The notes under the pieces: model-generated
The model's input: only the letters and a program-made list of their open reading frames with translations
What the model was told of the DNA's origin: nothing
Databases searched by the model: none
Program-made: the position numbers and the translations under genes
Part shown: positions 30,328-38,984 of the stretch, one piece after another
Layout: each line of letters opens with the position of its first letter
Numbering within the stretch: position 1 is the stretch's first letter
Source of the DNA: Pseudobythopirellula maris
Lineage (GTDB): Bacteria > Planctomycetota > Planctomycetia > Pirellulales > Lacipirellulaceae
Direction of reading: 5' to 3'
DNA: 64,000 bases
Assembly: GCF_007859945.1 (NCBI RefSeq)
Contig: NZ_SJPQ01000004.1
Location: 434,001-498,000, forward strand

Positions 30328-30351
30328 GGTTAGTTCTTTCTCAAGTGGCAA

Positions 30352-31362
30352 ATGGCTCTCATGGTCCCCTGGGTAGAAAGACCCGCGATTGGCGTGGACT
30401 ACGACCTGCCTCGATCTGTCCGCTACTTGGAGATGCAGCGTATCATTGGGAGCGAGACACGCGACCTGCTCGACGCCGTGCGTGCTGAGAACCCCACCGT
30501 AAGCCGATGGCTCAGATTGTTTGCAAGCGTGATCGACGCGCGGACGATTTGGCGCCACCACCGTGAGGCGGTTGCGTTATCGCGTGTCATAGGCGTCGAC
30601 TGGCGCGAGCTGATGCTCGCCGCCGTATCGTACGAGTATGTCATCGGAATGTTCGCTTGCTCGACCGTGGCTATAGCGACGGAACACGGTCCTATGATCG
30701 CACGCAATATGGATTGGTGGCCTGAGCGTGAGCTCGCAAGAGCGAGTTATGTTTTCTGCCACTTCCGAGGGCAGCATACTTATTACTCCGCCAGCTGGCC
30801 CGGGGCCCTTGGTGTCGTCACTGGGATGACGGAAAACTTTGCTCTCGCCATGAACGCGGTTGGCTCGCCTGAAGGGGTTCGTCGCACCGGCTACCCGGTG
30901 ATGCTCTTTCTGAGACGAGTTCTTGAAAAGGCGCGTAGCTTTGAGCAGGCTGTCGAATGGCTCTGCCGCCAACGGCTTGCTGCAAGCTGTTTGGTGACCG
31001 TAGTCGGCGACAAGAACCACGAGCGTGTGTGCGTCGAGCGTACCCCAACTAAGGCAGTAGTTCGACGCCCTGCGGGTGAAGACCCGTTGGTTACCACAAA
31101 CAGTTACCAGAAGATGGATGCTGATTCAGCGGGCCTTGCCAACACGCTACTACTTACTAGTTGCAGCCGCCGAGAGGCACTTGAGGAACTAGCCAGGCAG
31201 TTAGGAGGCGCCCCCGCCGACGAAGCGTTGCTCTACACGCTTACCGACGGCCGGGTTCAGCAGCGTATCACGAGTCAGCACGTGCTCATGCGGCCTGCGA
31301 CTTTCGATTTCCGGTTGTTTGTCCCAAGAAACCTTCTTGAGTCCGACGACTTGATCGAGTAG
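30352..31362 (+). CDS. Ntn-type linear amide C-N hydrolase (acid ceramidase / C45-like)
   Basis: 336 residues. The stretch FACSTVAIATEHGPMIARNMDWW puts a likely N-terminal nucleophile Cys at residue 103 and the supporting RNMDW at 118-122, the core of the acid ceramidase, NAAA and bile-salt-hydrolase-like Ntn hydrolases. Further conserved-looking points are a Gly-Met-Asn run (MTENFALAMN) and TTNSYQK. About 100 residues precede the Cys, as in acid-ceramidase precursors that self-cleave there. The gene is clearly lower in GC and uses codons rare in its neighbours (many third-position A and T), suggesting later acquisition. It starts 24 bp after ettA. Substrate is unknown. Confidence 0.8.
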   Translation: MALMVPWVERPAIGVDYDLPRSVRYLEMQRIIGSETRDLLDAVRAENPTVSRWLRLFASVIDARTIWRHHREAVALSRVIGVDWRELMLAAVSYEYVIGMFACSTVAIATEHGPMIARNMDWWPERELARASYVFCHFRGQHTYYSASWPGALGVVTGMTENFALAMNAVGSPEGVRRTGYPVMLFLRRVLEKARSFEQAVEWLCRQRLAASCLVTVVGDKNHERVCVERTPTKAVVRRPAGEDPLVTTNSYQKMDADSAGLANTLLLTSCSRREALEELARQLGGAPADEALLYTLTDGRVQQRITSQHVLMRPATFDFRLFVPRNLLESDDLIE

Positions 31363-31410
31363 TTTCCCGCCCCACGAAGAACTTCACTGAATACAGGAGC
31401 TAACAACACC

Positions 31411-31569
31411 ATGGCGACCGCACGCGTCGGATCGACGAAAGACTACGCCGAGGGCTGGGACAAGATCTTCAGCGGAGGCAAGAAGAAGACCGCCAAGAAG
31501 GCAGCCCCCAAGAAGGCCGCCGCCAAAAAGAAAGCGTCTCCTAAGAAGAAAAAGGCGAAGAAGCGCTGA
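31411..31569 (+). CDS. 52-residue lysine-rich histone-like protein
   Basis: A short gene: ATG at 31411, stop at 31567-31569, with ACAGGAGC placing GGAG 12 bases before the ATG. The first 25 residues include KDYAEGWDKIFSGG; the rest is a run of lysine, alanine and proline (KKTAKKAAPKKAAAKKKAS), like the tails of histone H1 and of bacterial H1-like proteins. It should bind nucleic acid or acidic surfaces. The GWDKI motif recurs in the protein at 4150-4416, and the tail resembles the longer protein at 53465. It ends 9 bases before the convergent methyltransferase gene. Confidence 0.75.
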   Translation: MATARVGSTKDYAEGWDKIFSGGKKKTAKKAAPKKAAAKKKASPKKKKAKKR

Positions 31570-31578
31570 TCCCCGCGG

Positions 31579-32325
31579 TCACCTCTTCGGCTTGCGGCAG
31601 ACGAACACGCTCTGCCGAGGCCCGAGCTTGTAGTCGCCGTAGCGGCGCCGCGTGCCCCCCTTGAAGCCCGTCTCGCGTAGCCAGTTGGCCATCTCCTTGC
31701 GCGTGAAGAGCTTGAGCCTATGGGTCTCTTGATCGCGCCGGAAACGCTCCTTGCCCGCGCGGCGGAACGTGGTGATGTGGCGGACCAGGCGGCTGGGGGT
31801 TTCCTCGGCGCGCGAGTGGCAGAACCAATCCTCGCCCGACCGCACGCGGTCGACGCTCGGCAACTCCCTGTCGGGCGGGTGCCGCACGTCGAACACGAAC
31901 AGCCCGCCCGGCTTGAGCGCCTTGAAGACACGCTTGATCGTCCGCCGCATCTTCGGGCCGCTGTTGAGGTAGTTGAGCGGCTCGCCGAGGCTGGTCACGG
32001 CGTCGCACTCCGGCAACTCGACCTCGTCGAACGAGCCGGTGACGATCTTCGCCTTCGGCGCCGCCTTCTTGGCGAGGCGCGTCATCGCTTCGGAGGCATC
32101 GACGCCCCACGCCTCGTAGCCCTGCTTGTTGAGGTGCGCAAGCCACTGCCCGCCGCCGCAACCCAAATCGACCACGAGGCCACCCTCGGGCACGCCCGCC
32201 TCGCCGAACCAGTCGAGCACCGACGGCGCGGCGCCCTCCCAGTGGAAGCCGTACCCATCGACGTGGATTTGGGCGAGGTCTTGACGGTAGAGGTCGGCGG
32301 GGGTTTTCTTCGCTTGTCGCGTCAT
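31579..32325 (-). CDS. SAM-dependent class I methyltransferase
   Basis: 248 residues from ATG at 32325, which has GAGGAG six bases upstream on its strand; the TTG one codon earlier is less likely. Motif I VVDLGCGGGQWLAHL binds S-adenosylmethionine, followed by an acidic residue in WGVDASEAM, motif post-I, and ALKPGGLFVFDVRH as the motif III region. The C-terminal part is basic. The protein probably methylates a small molecule or macromolecule in the cytoplasm; there is no clue to the acceptor. Confidence 0.9.
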   Translation of the reverse strand: MTRQAKKTPADLYRQDLAQIHVDGYGFHWEGAAPSVLDWFGEAGVPEGGLVVDLGCGGGQWLAHLNKQGYEAWGVDASEAMTRLAKKAAPKAKIVTGSFDEVELPECDAVTSLGEPLNYLNSGPKMRRTIKRVFKALKPGGLFVFDVRHPPDRELPSVDRVRSGEDWFCHSRAEETPSRLVRHITTFRRAGKERFRRDQETHRLKLFTRKEMANWLRETGFKGGTRRRYGDYKLGPRQSVFVCRKPKR

Positions 32326-32359
32326 CAAAACTCCTCAAAAAGGCGTCGCGTGTAAAACA

Positions 32360-32445
32360 GCGAGCCCCCGACGTGAGTCGGGGGAGTTATTGGCGCGCCG
32401 CATGCGCGCTGCACGCAACTCGCCCGACTCACGTCGGGGGCTCGC
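32360..32445. repeat. GAGCCCCCGACGTGAGTCGGGGG inverted repeat
   Basis: Left arm from 32360 (GCGAGCCCCCGACGTGAGTC) and right arm ending 32445 (GACTCACGTCGGGGGCTCGC) are inverses, and each arm also contains its own small hairpin (CCCCCGAC / GTCGGGGG-like). It lies between the methyltransferase start and the 3' end of efpL on the minus strand, 33 bases from the efpL stop, and could serve as its terminator hairpin. Confidence 0.85.
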
Positions 32446-32478
32446 CATTGGGTTGTTTGGGGGCGTTGGTGGCTGCGA

Positions 32479-33042
32479 TCACGCCCGGCCCAAGAACTCG
32501 TGGGTGCGGGTGTCGACCTTGATGACCTCGCCCTCGGCGAGGTACTCGGGCGCTTGCACCTGGGCGCCGGTCTCTAGCGTGACGGGCTTCGTGCGGCCGG
32601 TGGCCGAGTTGCCCTTCACGCCGGGGTCGCATTGGGCGATCTTCAGCTCCACAGTGGCGGGCAGGTTGATGCCCACGCACTCGTCGTTGTAGATCAGCGC
32701 CAGGATCCCCTGGAGCCCCTCGCTGACGTACTGCATCTCGTCGGCCACGTCGTCGGCGGCGATCGAGTACTGCTCGAACGTCTCGGTGTCCATGAAATGG
32801 ACCTGGCCCGGCTCGGTGTACATGAGGTTCACCTCACGCTTCTTGAAGTCGGCGTCTTCGAGGCCCTCGGTCCCCTTGAGCGTGATGTCGACCTTGTTCT
32901 TCGTGACCAGGTTGCGAGCACGGAACTTGTAGATCGTCGCGCCGCCTCGGGCCGAGGGGGATTGCACGTTGATCGTCTCGATGAGGCAGGGCGCCCCGTT
33001 TTGGACGACGATCGTGCCGGTTTTGATGTCTTTGGCGAGCAT
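32479..33042 (-). CDS. efpL: elongation factor P-like protein EfpL (YeiP)
   Basis: 188 residues with the three-domain EF-P fold; ATG at 33042 aligns with the family start (an ATG 10 codons earlier is possible). The domain I loop reads QSPSARGGATIYK, the EfpL/YeiP version, with Arg32 at the tip where EF-P has a modified Lys. Later YSIAADDV and the C-terminal VQAPEYLAEGEVIKVDTRT also match YeiP. EfpL relieves ribosome stalling at proline and other difficult motifs without post-translational modification. The many Pro-rich proteins in this window would need it. It is a monocistronic-looking minus-strand gene. Confidence 0.92.
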   Translation of the reverse strand: MLAKDIKTGTIVVQNGAPCLIETINVQSPSARGGATIYKFRARNLVTKNKVDITLKGTEGLEDADFKKREVNLMYTEPGQVHFMDTETFEQYSIAADDVADEMQYVSEGLQGILALIYNDECVGINLPATVELKIAQCDPGVKGNSATGRTKPVTLETGAQVQAPEYLAEGEVIKVDTRTHEFLGRA

Positions 33043-33177
33043 GCGGTTAGAGCAGTAGAGGGAGTAGAGCAATAGAAAGGGGGTAAACGGGGTCGAGACG
33101 TGTGGAGAGAATCGGATGGGAGTCCCCTGGCGGAGAGACGCCTATCCTTACTGCTCTCCTCACTCCTGCTCTCGCGT

Positions 33178-33957
33178 TTAGACCAAGATTTCACCCGTTG
33201 TCGGGTCGATTGGCAAGCCGCCGGTGAGCTTGGCGAGGGCCTCGACCACCGTGATCAGACTCGCCGGGTCGAGCCCGCCGACGGCGAACTCGGCGCCGCC
33301 GTCCAGGTCGCCCATGTCGTCGGCAAAGTCGTCGCCCCCGCCGGCCTCCCAGCCGGAGTCGCCGGCCGACGTCACCCGCTCGAAGTGCATCACGTCGAGC
33401 CGGGCGTCGGCGCGAAAGAGCCGGGCCACCAGGTCGCCGTCGGCGTCGCGGTCAACGCGTTTGGCGAGGTCGAGGCTCTGCTCGATCACGGCGTCGCCCG
33501 CCTCGTAGCTCACCTCGAGCGCCGCGTTGTCCTCGGGCGCTTGGACCAAGAGCGAGTCGAACAGCCCTTCGTCGTCGGCCTGGGCGCGCTCGAACGTCAT
33601 CCCGCCGCCGGCCGAGTCGAGCGCTTTCTGGACGTCGGCGAGCGTCGGCCGCTCGTTCCGCTGGAAGAAAATATAATAGGTCTCACGCCAGTCGAGCTGC
33701 TCGCCCCCTTCGGCGCCGCCGGCGGAGTTCTCGTCGGCCCCGAAATCGAGGTCGCCGGCCTCGAGCCCGTCGCTCTCGGGGCTGTTCACGGCGAGGTTGT
33801 CGCCGTCCAGATCGTCGCTGAGATCGCCGACGATGTCGTCGCCCTCGGGCTCGGCAAACGGATCGGTCTCCGAGAACCCATCGCCGAGGCCATCGAGCTC
33901 GTTGAAATCGTCTGGTTCATCGTCGTCGAACCCGTAGGGATCGTCGTCGCCGTGCAT
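33178..33957 (-). CDS. acidic protein of unknown function, 259 aa
   Basis: ATG at 33957 is chosen for the AGGAGG eight bases upstream; the open frame extends further but without start signal. The first 100 residues are dominated by Asp, Glu and Gly (DDDPYGFDDDEPDDFNELDG) and look disordered. Residues about 95-190 are a folded region beginning with DWRETYYIFFQRNERPTLAD, which might bind another protein. The tail is again acidic and ends with LPIDPTTGEILV. No known family recognised. It precedes efpL on the same strand by about 135 bp. Confidence 0.72.
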   Translation of the reverse strand: MHGDDDPYGFDDDEPDDFNELDGLGDGFSETDPFAEPEGDDIVGDLSDDLDGDNLAVNSPESDGLEAGDLDFGADENSAGGAEGGEQLDWRETYYIFFQRNERPTLADVQKALDSAGGGMTFERAQADDEGLFDSLLVQAPEDNAALEVSYEAGDAVIEQSLDLAKRVDRDADGDLVARLFRADARLDVMHFERVTSAGDSGWEAGGGDDFADDMGDLDGGAEFAVGGLDPASLITVVEALAKLTGGLPIDPTTGEILV

Positions 33958-34165
33958 GGCGTGGGCCTCCTGAAAATCGACTCGCAGCGTCGTGTGAGAG
34001 AGCGACGCACCTGCGACCAATCTTAACCCCAATCGGGCTGCTGTACACGGTTGGGAGAAGGGCCAAGCCCTGCGGCGGCGCGGCGGCGGCCGTCTTGGCC
34101 GGGGGGCCAGGGCATTGGTCATTCCGCGGCTAGCCGATCTCGGCAATTCGGCCCGCGGGGTCGCC

Positions 34166-34402
34166 TCACCAGTTACGCCCCTCGTCGCCTCCACCAAGCC
34201 CCCCCTGCCACGACTCGAGCTTGGCGAGTAGCTCTTCGTGCTCGGGCGCCTTGGCCCAGACCGACTCTTCCTGCTCGAGGCGGACCTCGTAGGACCCCTC
34301 ACGCAGGCAATCCTCTTCGCCACAGTAGTGCGGCGTAGCGGCAACCCACATCACGCGGTAAAGCGGCACGTGTTTGTCGTCGATGCGGCAGAGGATGCTC
34401 AT
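34166..34402 (-). CDS. small hypothetical protein, 78 aa
   Basis: Soluble protein with MSILCRIDDKHVPLYRVMWV at the start and HYCGEEDCLREGSYEVRLEQ in the middle; the CGEEDC pair could bind a metal or form a disulfide but there is no second pair. The compact, charged sequence and lack of low-complexity make it a believable gene. It lies between proC and the acidic protein gene on the same strand. Confidence 0.6.
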   Translation of the reverse strand: MSILCRIDDKHVPLYRVMWVAATPHYCGEEDCLREGSYEVRLEQEESVWAKAPEHEELLAKLESWQGGLGGGDEGRNW

Positions 34403-34519
34403 AAGAAGATGGCAGAGGTAGATGGCAGTAGTGTGACGCAGCTAAAAAACGGACGGCTCCGCGGCGAATAGGCGGAGAGCCGTGCGGCAACGACGCCAAT
34501 TATGGCCGCGGCGGCTCGA

Positions 34520-35329
34520 TTAGGCCAGCTCCGCCGAGCGTCGGGCCGCGGCCGTGACGGCTTCGACCAGCGCGGAGCGCAAGCCGTTCTTCTCGAGCTC
34601 GGCCAGGCCGGCGATCGTGGTGCCGCCGGGGCTGGTAACGGCGTCGCGCAGTGCGGCGGGGTGCTCGCCCGTCTGCAGCACCATCTGGGCGGCGCCCGCC
34701 ACGGTGCGCGCCGCCAGGTCGGCCGCCAACGCGCGTGGCAGCCCGGCGCGGACCCCCCCGTCGGCGAGCGATTCGATCACCGTGTAAATGAACGCCGGGC
34801 CCGAGCCCGAGAGGCCCGTGACGGCGTCGAGCAACGGCTCGGCCACCTCGTGGGCGGCGCCGACGGCGCCGAGCAACTCGGCGACCCGGCCGCCGTGTTC
34901 CGCCGTGGCCGCCGATCCTAGCGCGTAGGCGCACGCCCCGCTGCCTACCAGGCATGGCGTGTTGGGCATCACCCGCACCACTGGCACGCCGTCGCCGGCG
35001 GCCGCTTCGATCTTGCGCAGCGTCGTGCCGGCGGCGATCGAGACAACCAGCTTCTTGGCGTCGAGCGACTTCCGTACTTCGGCGAGCACCGACTCGACGT
35101 ACTGCGGCTTGGTCGCCACAAATAGCACGTCCGATTCTTGGGCAACCTGCGTGTTGCTCTCTCGGCCGGCGCCCTTGCCGAATAGGTCAGCGAAGTAGGC
35201 GAGGGCCTCGGCCGAGGGGTCGCTGGCGCGGAGGCCATCGGCGCCGACCAAGCCGGCGGAGACGAAGCCTTTGGCGAGGGCCTGGGCCATGCGTCCGGCG
35301 CCGATGAATCCGATGGTTTGCTGGGGCAT
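34520..35329 (-). CDS. proC: pyrroline-5-carboxylate reductase
   Basis: 269 residues from ATG at 35329. The dinucleotide-binding loop IGFIGAGRMAQALAKG opens the protein; VLFVATKPQYVE, VVRVMPNTPCLVGSGA and GLSGSGPAFIYTVIESLADG are conserved ProC segments, and TSPGGTTIAGL is the C-terminal substrate and dimer motif. It makes proline from pyrroline-5-carboxylate using NADPH. Length is normal. Transcribed alone on the minus strand, head-to-head with the secreted-protein gene at 35617. Confidence 0.96.
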   Translation of the reverse strand: MPQQTIGFIGAGRMAQALAKGFVSAGLVGADGLRASDPSAEALAYFADLFGKGAGRESNTQVAQESDVLFVATKPQYVESVLAEVRKSLDAKKLVVSIAAGTTLRKIEAAAGDGVPVVRVMPNTPCLVGSGACAYALGSAATAEHGGRVAELLGAVGAAHEVAEPLLDAVTGLSGSGPAFIYTVIESLADGGVRAGLPRALAADLAARTVAGAAQMVLQTGEHPAALRDAVTSPGGTTIAGLAELEKNGLRSALVEAVTAAARRSAELA

Positions 35330-35616
35330 GTGGCGGCGATCTCGGTGGAGAGGGAGCGGAACCGGTCGGGGCGTGCTAGCTGGCGGCCCCGAGCTGCAAG
35401 CGACCATGCTACGACAGCAAGGCGTCCGCGACCAAGGGCGTAGCGACCAGCCCCGGCTGGCCAGCCCTCTTGCCGGCGGATTGCCGGGGACTGGCGGCAG
35501 CCGGCGATCCGCCTGGACGCCCGGCGGGGCTTTTGACAAACTCCCCCCGCGCACGCCGGAAAATCGTGCGCGAATCGGCCCCCAATTCCCAACCCGTTTT
35601 CGGAGGCGGTGAGAAA

Positions 35617-36102
35617 ATGCGCCACGCCAACGAATCCCGTTTTGCCCTTTCTGCTTTGAGCGTCGCCATGCTGGCGGCTCTCGGCACATGCCTGCCCGCC
35701 CACGCCGCCGAGGCGGCGCCCGCCGCGTCGAGCGACTCGGGCACGATGGTCGATACGCCGGCGTTCAAGCTCGGCTGGCCCGAGATCAAGATGCCCAAGC
35801 TCAATTGGAAGCCGGGCTGGGGGGGCGAAGCCGACCCCACCAAGCCAGCCGCGGCGAACCCTTTCACGACCGCCGTGGAGCGCGTCAGCACGGCCAGCCA
35901 ACAAGCGATGGCCGGCGCCCGCAACGGTTGGAACCAGGCGTTCGACAAGCTGCGGACGACCTCGACGGATGCGGCCCCGCGCTCGAAGGAGCCCGAGGGG
36001 CCCGGTTTCTGGGCCCGCTTGTTCACTCCGCCCGAAGAGCCGCAGCAGGCTCGGACCGTCTCGGAGTTCATCGCGCAAGACCGTCCCGGCACGTACCGGT
36101 AG
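35617..36102 (+). CDS. secreted protein of unknown function, 161 aa
   Basis: ATG at 35617 follows GGAGG (13 bases upstream) and starts a signal peptide (ALSALSVAMLAALGTCLPAHA, ending about residue 30). The mature part is hydrophilic with several Trp and Pro (GWPEIKMPKLNWKPGWGG) and a helical middle. It looks planctomycete-specific; no domain recognised. The SelA-like gene follows 180 bp downstream on the same strand. Confidence 0.72.
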   Translation: MRHANESRFALSALSVAMLAALGTCLPAHAAEAAPAASSDSGTMVDTPAFKLGWPEIKMPKLNWKPGWGGEADPTKPAAANPFTTAVERVSTASQQAMAGARNGWNQAFDKLRTTSTDAAPRSKEPEGPGFWARLFTPPEEPQQARTVSEFIAQDRPGTYR

Positions 36103-36282
36103 GCCGCAGGACCCGCTGGGACAAGGAGCCCTGCAAGCCAAGGTTCCTGGCCGTGAGCAACGTCGCGAGCGACCAGCCGCTGGTTTGCCGCCCCCCGCAG
36201 AGGGGCGTAGACTTCCGCTGAGGGGGTACGCGTGTCATGCGTCCCCCATCAGGAACTCCTGGCCACGCGCCGAGCGGAAGCG

Positions 36283-37701
36283 ATGAACACGAACGACCTC
36301 TTACGCAACCTGCCGTCGATCCAAGAGATCGCCGACCATCCCACCGTCAAGTCGGTGACCGACAAGCTCAACCGCTCGGAAGGGTTTGCTCGCGTGCGCA
36401 ACGCGGTGGAGCAAGTCCGCGACGAGGCGCTCAAACGCAAGGACCAGTTGCAGCACCTCACAGCGGGCGACCTGCTGGACCGTGTGGCCAGGCGCTTGGC
36501 GCCCACGCCGCGGCGCCGCGAGGCCTCCACGGTGGTGAACGCCACCGGGCGATTGTGGGGCAATGGCTGGTCAACGCCGATGGCCGAGCCGGCCGTGCAG
36601 CGGCTGGCGACCACGGCCGACGACTACGCGCGTCGCTCCCAAGCCGAGGGGGCCGAGGAAACACTCACCCGGCTAGCCGGCGCCGAGCGGGCGCTGGTCA
36701 CCGGTCGACGCGAGTCGGCCTTGTGGCTCGCGCTCAAAGCGTTGCACAACGGTCGGGGAGTCGCCGTCGCGCGGGGCGACCTGGGCGAGCTATCGCCCGG
36801 CTTGCGCGTGACCGACGTTTGCCAGACCGCCGGCGCGGTGCTGCACGAGGTTGGGGCCACCAACGCCTGCACCACGGAAGACTACCGCGGGGCGTTGGCG
36901 AACGCGGCCGGCGCGTTGCGGCTCGCCAGCGACGAACGCGAGTCGCCCGACGCCGGGGCGCGGCCCACCATCGCAGAGCTTGCCGCCGTGGCGCACGACC
37001 AAGGCGCGTGGCTGTTGGTCGACTTGGCCGGCGGACCGTTGATCGATCCGAGCGAGGCCGACGGCGTGGCCCGCGAATCGGCGCATGCGGCGTTGCAAGC
37101 CGGCGCCGACCTCGTGCTGCTCAGCGGCGACGGGCTCGTGGCGGGACCCGAGTGCGGGTTGCTCCTGGGCCGCAAGGAGCTGCTTGATCGAGTCGCCTCG
37201 CTCGTCGAAGCGTCGCTCTGCCGGCTCGACGCCCGCTCGGAAGCGGCGCTCGTCGCGGCGTTGGCCCTGCTCGACTCGCCCGACCGGCTCGCTTACACGC
37301 ACCCCGTTTACCAATTGCTCTCGGCGCCCCTGGAGAACCTGCGAACACGAGCCGAGCGGCTCGCGCCGCAGTTGGCCGAGTCGTCACTGGTCGCCTCGGC
37401 CGAGGCGGTTGAGATCGCGCCGAGCGGCTCTCCGATGCCTGGCTCGGCGGTCACCCTCCCCTCTTGGGGCGTCAGTCTCACACCCGCAGGGGAATCGATC
37501 GAGCCGGTCGAGCGGGCATTGCGCAGCGGAGCGGCGGAGATTCATGGCCGCACGATGGCCGACGGCGCGTTGCTGCTCGATCTGCGTACGGTGCTCCCTC
37601 ACCAAGATCTGCTGCTCGTCGGGGCTCTTCCCCCGGCCAAAAGCTCCGAGAATGGGACCGCTGCGGGGTCCGAGGCGGGAACCGAAGCCGCCGCCGGCTG
37701 A
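36283..37701 (+). CDS. SelA-fold PLP-transferase-like protein lacking the PLP lysine
   Basis: 472 residues from ATG at 36283, aligned with the SelA start (LRNLPSIQEIADHP). The chain follows L-seryl-tRNA(Sec) selenium transferase throughout: STVVNATGRLWGNGWSTPM, a residue block with GAERALVTGRRESALWLAL, VARGDLGELSPGLRVTDVC, HEVGATNACTTEDYRGAL and LLVDLAGGPLIDPSEADG. At the PLP site SelA has SGDKLLGGPQ; here the sequence is SGDGLVAGPECG, so Gly284 replaces the Schiff-base lysine. Selenocysteine synthesis by this protein is therefore unlikely. No selB, selD or tRNA-Sec is seen here. It may be a structural or regulatory homologue. Confidence 0.85.
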   Translation: MNTNDLLRNLPSIQEIADHPTVKSVTDKLNRSEGFARVRNAVEQVRDEALKRKDQLQHLTAGDLLDRVARRLAPTPRRREASTVVNATGRLWGNGWSTPMAEPAVQRLATTADDYARRSQAEGAEETLTRLAGAERALVTGRRESALWLALKALHNGRGVAVARGDLGELSPGLRVTDVCQTAGAVLHEVGATNACTTEDYRGALANAAGALRLASDERESPDAGARPTIAELAAVAHDQGAWLLVDLAGGPLIDPSEADGVARESAHAALQAGADLVLLSGDGLVAGPECGLLLGRKELLDRVASLVEASLCRLDARSEAALVAALALLDSPDRLAYTHPVYQLLSAPLENLRTRAERLAPQLAESSLVASAEAVEIAPSGSPMPGSAVTLPSWGVSLTPAGESIEPVERALRSGAAEIHGRTMADGALLLDLRTVLPHQDLLLVGALPPAKSSENGTAAGSEAGTEAAAG

Positions 37702-37850
37702 ATGGTCGCGCGATCTGGGTTATCATAGGGGCCGTCTATCCCACTTTGTTTGGCGTGCTTGCTGTGGGCCCCGTGGTTTGCCCGTGGCCTGAAAGTCATG
37801 CCGGGCCGCGCGGGTAGTGGGCACGCCCCCTTTCCTCTCGGACGAAGCTC

Positions 37851-38984
37851 TTGTTTTCACAGGCAACTTTCCGACACGCGACTTCGACGTGGCTCGCTTG
37901 TGCGGCCGCCTGCTGGTTGCTGCTGGCTGTCCCTGTGCGACAGGCCGCCGGACAGGACGACGCCGAGGCGTTCCGCGCGCCGCCGTTGCTCAAATCGGCG
38001 CCCGCCGAACGGTCGGTGCTCCGAGGAGAGCCCACCCCCGCGGCGCCCGAGGCGCTCCCCGCCCCTGCCGGCGCCTCGCTGCCGGCGCCGCCGAGCGAAG
38101 CCAAGCGACTCGACCCCGACCGGTTGGGTGGCGTGGCGTTGCCGCCCGAGCATCATCCCTGGGCTCGCTACGCGCCGGGCGCGTGGCGGCGTTTGCGGAT
38201 CATCAACGAGACGTTCGATGACCGCGGCCGGCTCACCGGCCGCAGCGTGTCGCTACGGACCGAACGGTTGCTGGCGGTCGGCGCCGAAACCTACACGCTG
38301 CTCTCGACCACCCACGTTGAGGTAGAAGGCAAGCCGCTGCCGACCGCCTCGCAGGAAATCGAGCTCTCGCTGCTGGCCGACTCGCCCGAATCGATCGCTT
38401 CGGCCGAGATCCTCGAGCCCGCCAGCCTGACGGTCGGCGGCCAGATGGTGCCTTGCGAACGCTGGCGGATCACGGCCAACCTGCCGCGAGGCCGCTGGGA
38501 AGAAACGGTGTTCTACGCCGCGGGCCATGCTCCCTACTTGTTGAAGCGTGAGCGGGTGTTGCTTGCCAGCAGACCGACCACGCCGCCGGACGAGAGCCAA
38601 GATCAAGCCGACGAGGGCGAGAACGCAGTCTCGCCGCAGCCGACCGTGGACGCCGATCACCCCGCCCAGCGATCCTGGCAGTCGGTCACCCGGACCGACC
38701 TGCCGGCCGAGATCGGCGACAAGCTCCACGAGAGCTTCCAAGTGCACGGCGAGACCACGTCGGACAGCTTGCGCGTGCTCACCTCAGAAACCCACTGCGC
38801 GGCGGCGCCGGGCGGGCTCGTCTCGGCCCGCACGGTCGAGTACGACGCCGTGGGCCGCCGCACCGGCTGGACCTCGATGCAGCTCGTGGCCCTGGGGCTC
38901 GATCCCGAGGGGGCCGACGACCTGGACGACGAGGATGGCTTTCGACCCCGGCGGCTGCTGCGGCTGCTGCGTGAGCTCGAATAA
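37851..38984 (+). CDS. secreted protein of unknown function, 377 aa
   Basis: Begins at a TTG; no ATG or GTG fits before the signal peptide (STWLACAAACWLLLAVPVRQ). After about 60 residues of Pro/Ala-rich linker, two similar beta-rich domains follow, with strands such as TFDDRGRLTGRSVSLRTE and VEYDAVGRRTGWTSMQLV that look like repeats of one another: both are about extracting a value from a record with matching DxxGRxTG phrases. A Cys in each half may be paired. Periplasmic, function unknown. Confidence 0.72.
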   Translation: MFSQATFRHATSTWLACAAACWLLLAVPVRQAAGQDDAEAFRAPPLLKSAPAERSVLRGEPTPAAPEALPAPAGASLPAPPSEAKRLDPDRLGGVALPPEHHPWARYAPGAWRRLRIINETFDDRGRLTGRSVSLRTERLLAVGAETYTLLSTTHVEVEGKPLPTASQEIELSLLADSPESIASAEILEPASLTVGGQMVPCERWRITANLPRGRWEETVFYAAGHAPYLLKRERVLLASRPTTPPDESQDQADEGENAVSPQPTVDADHPAQRSWQSVTRTDLPAEIGDKLHESFQVHGETTSDSLRVLTSETHCAAAPGGLVSARTVEYDAVGRRTGWTSMQLVALGLDPEGADDLDDEDGFRPRRLLRLLRELE

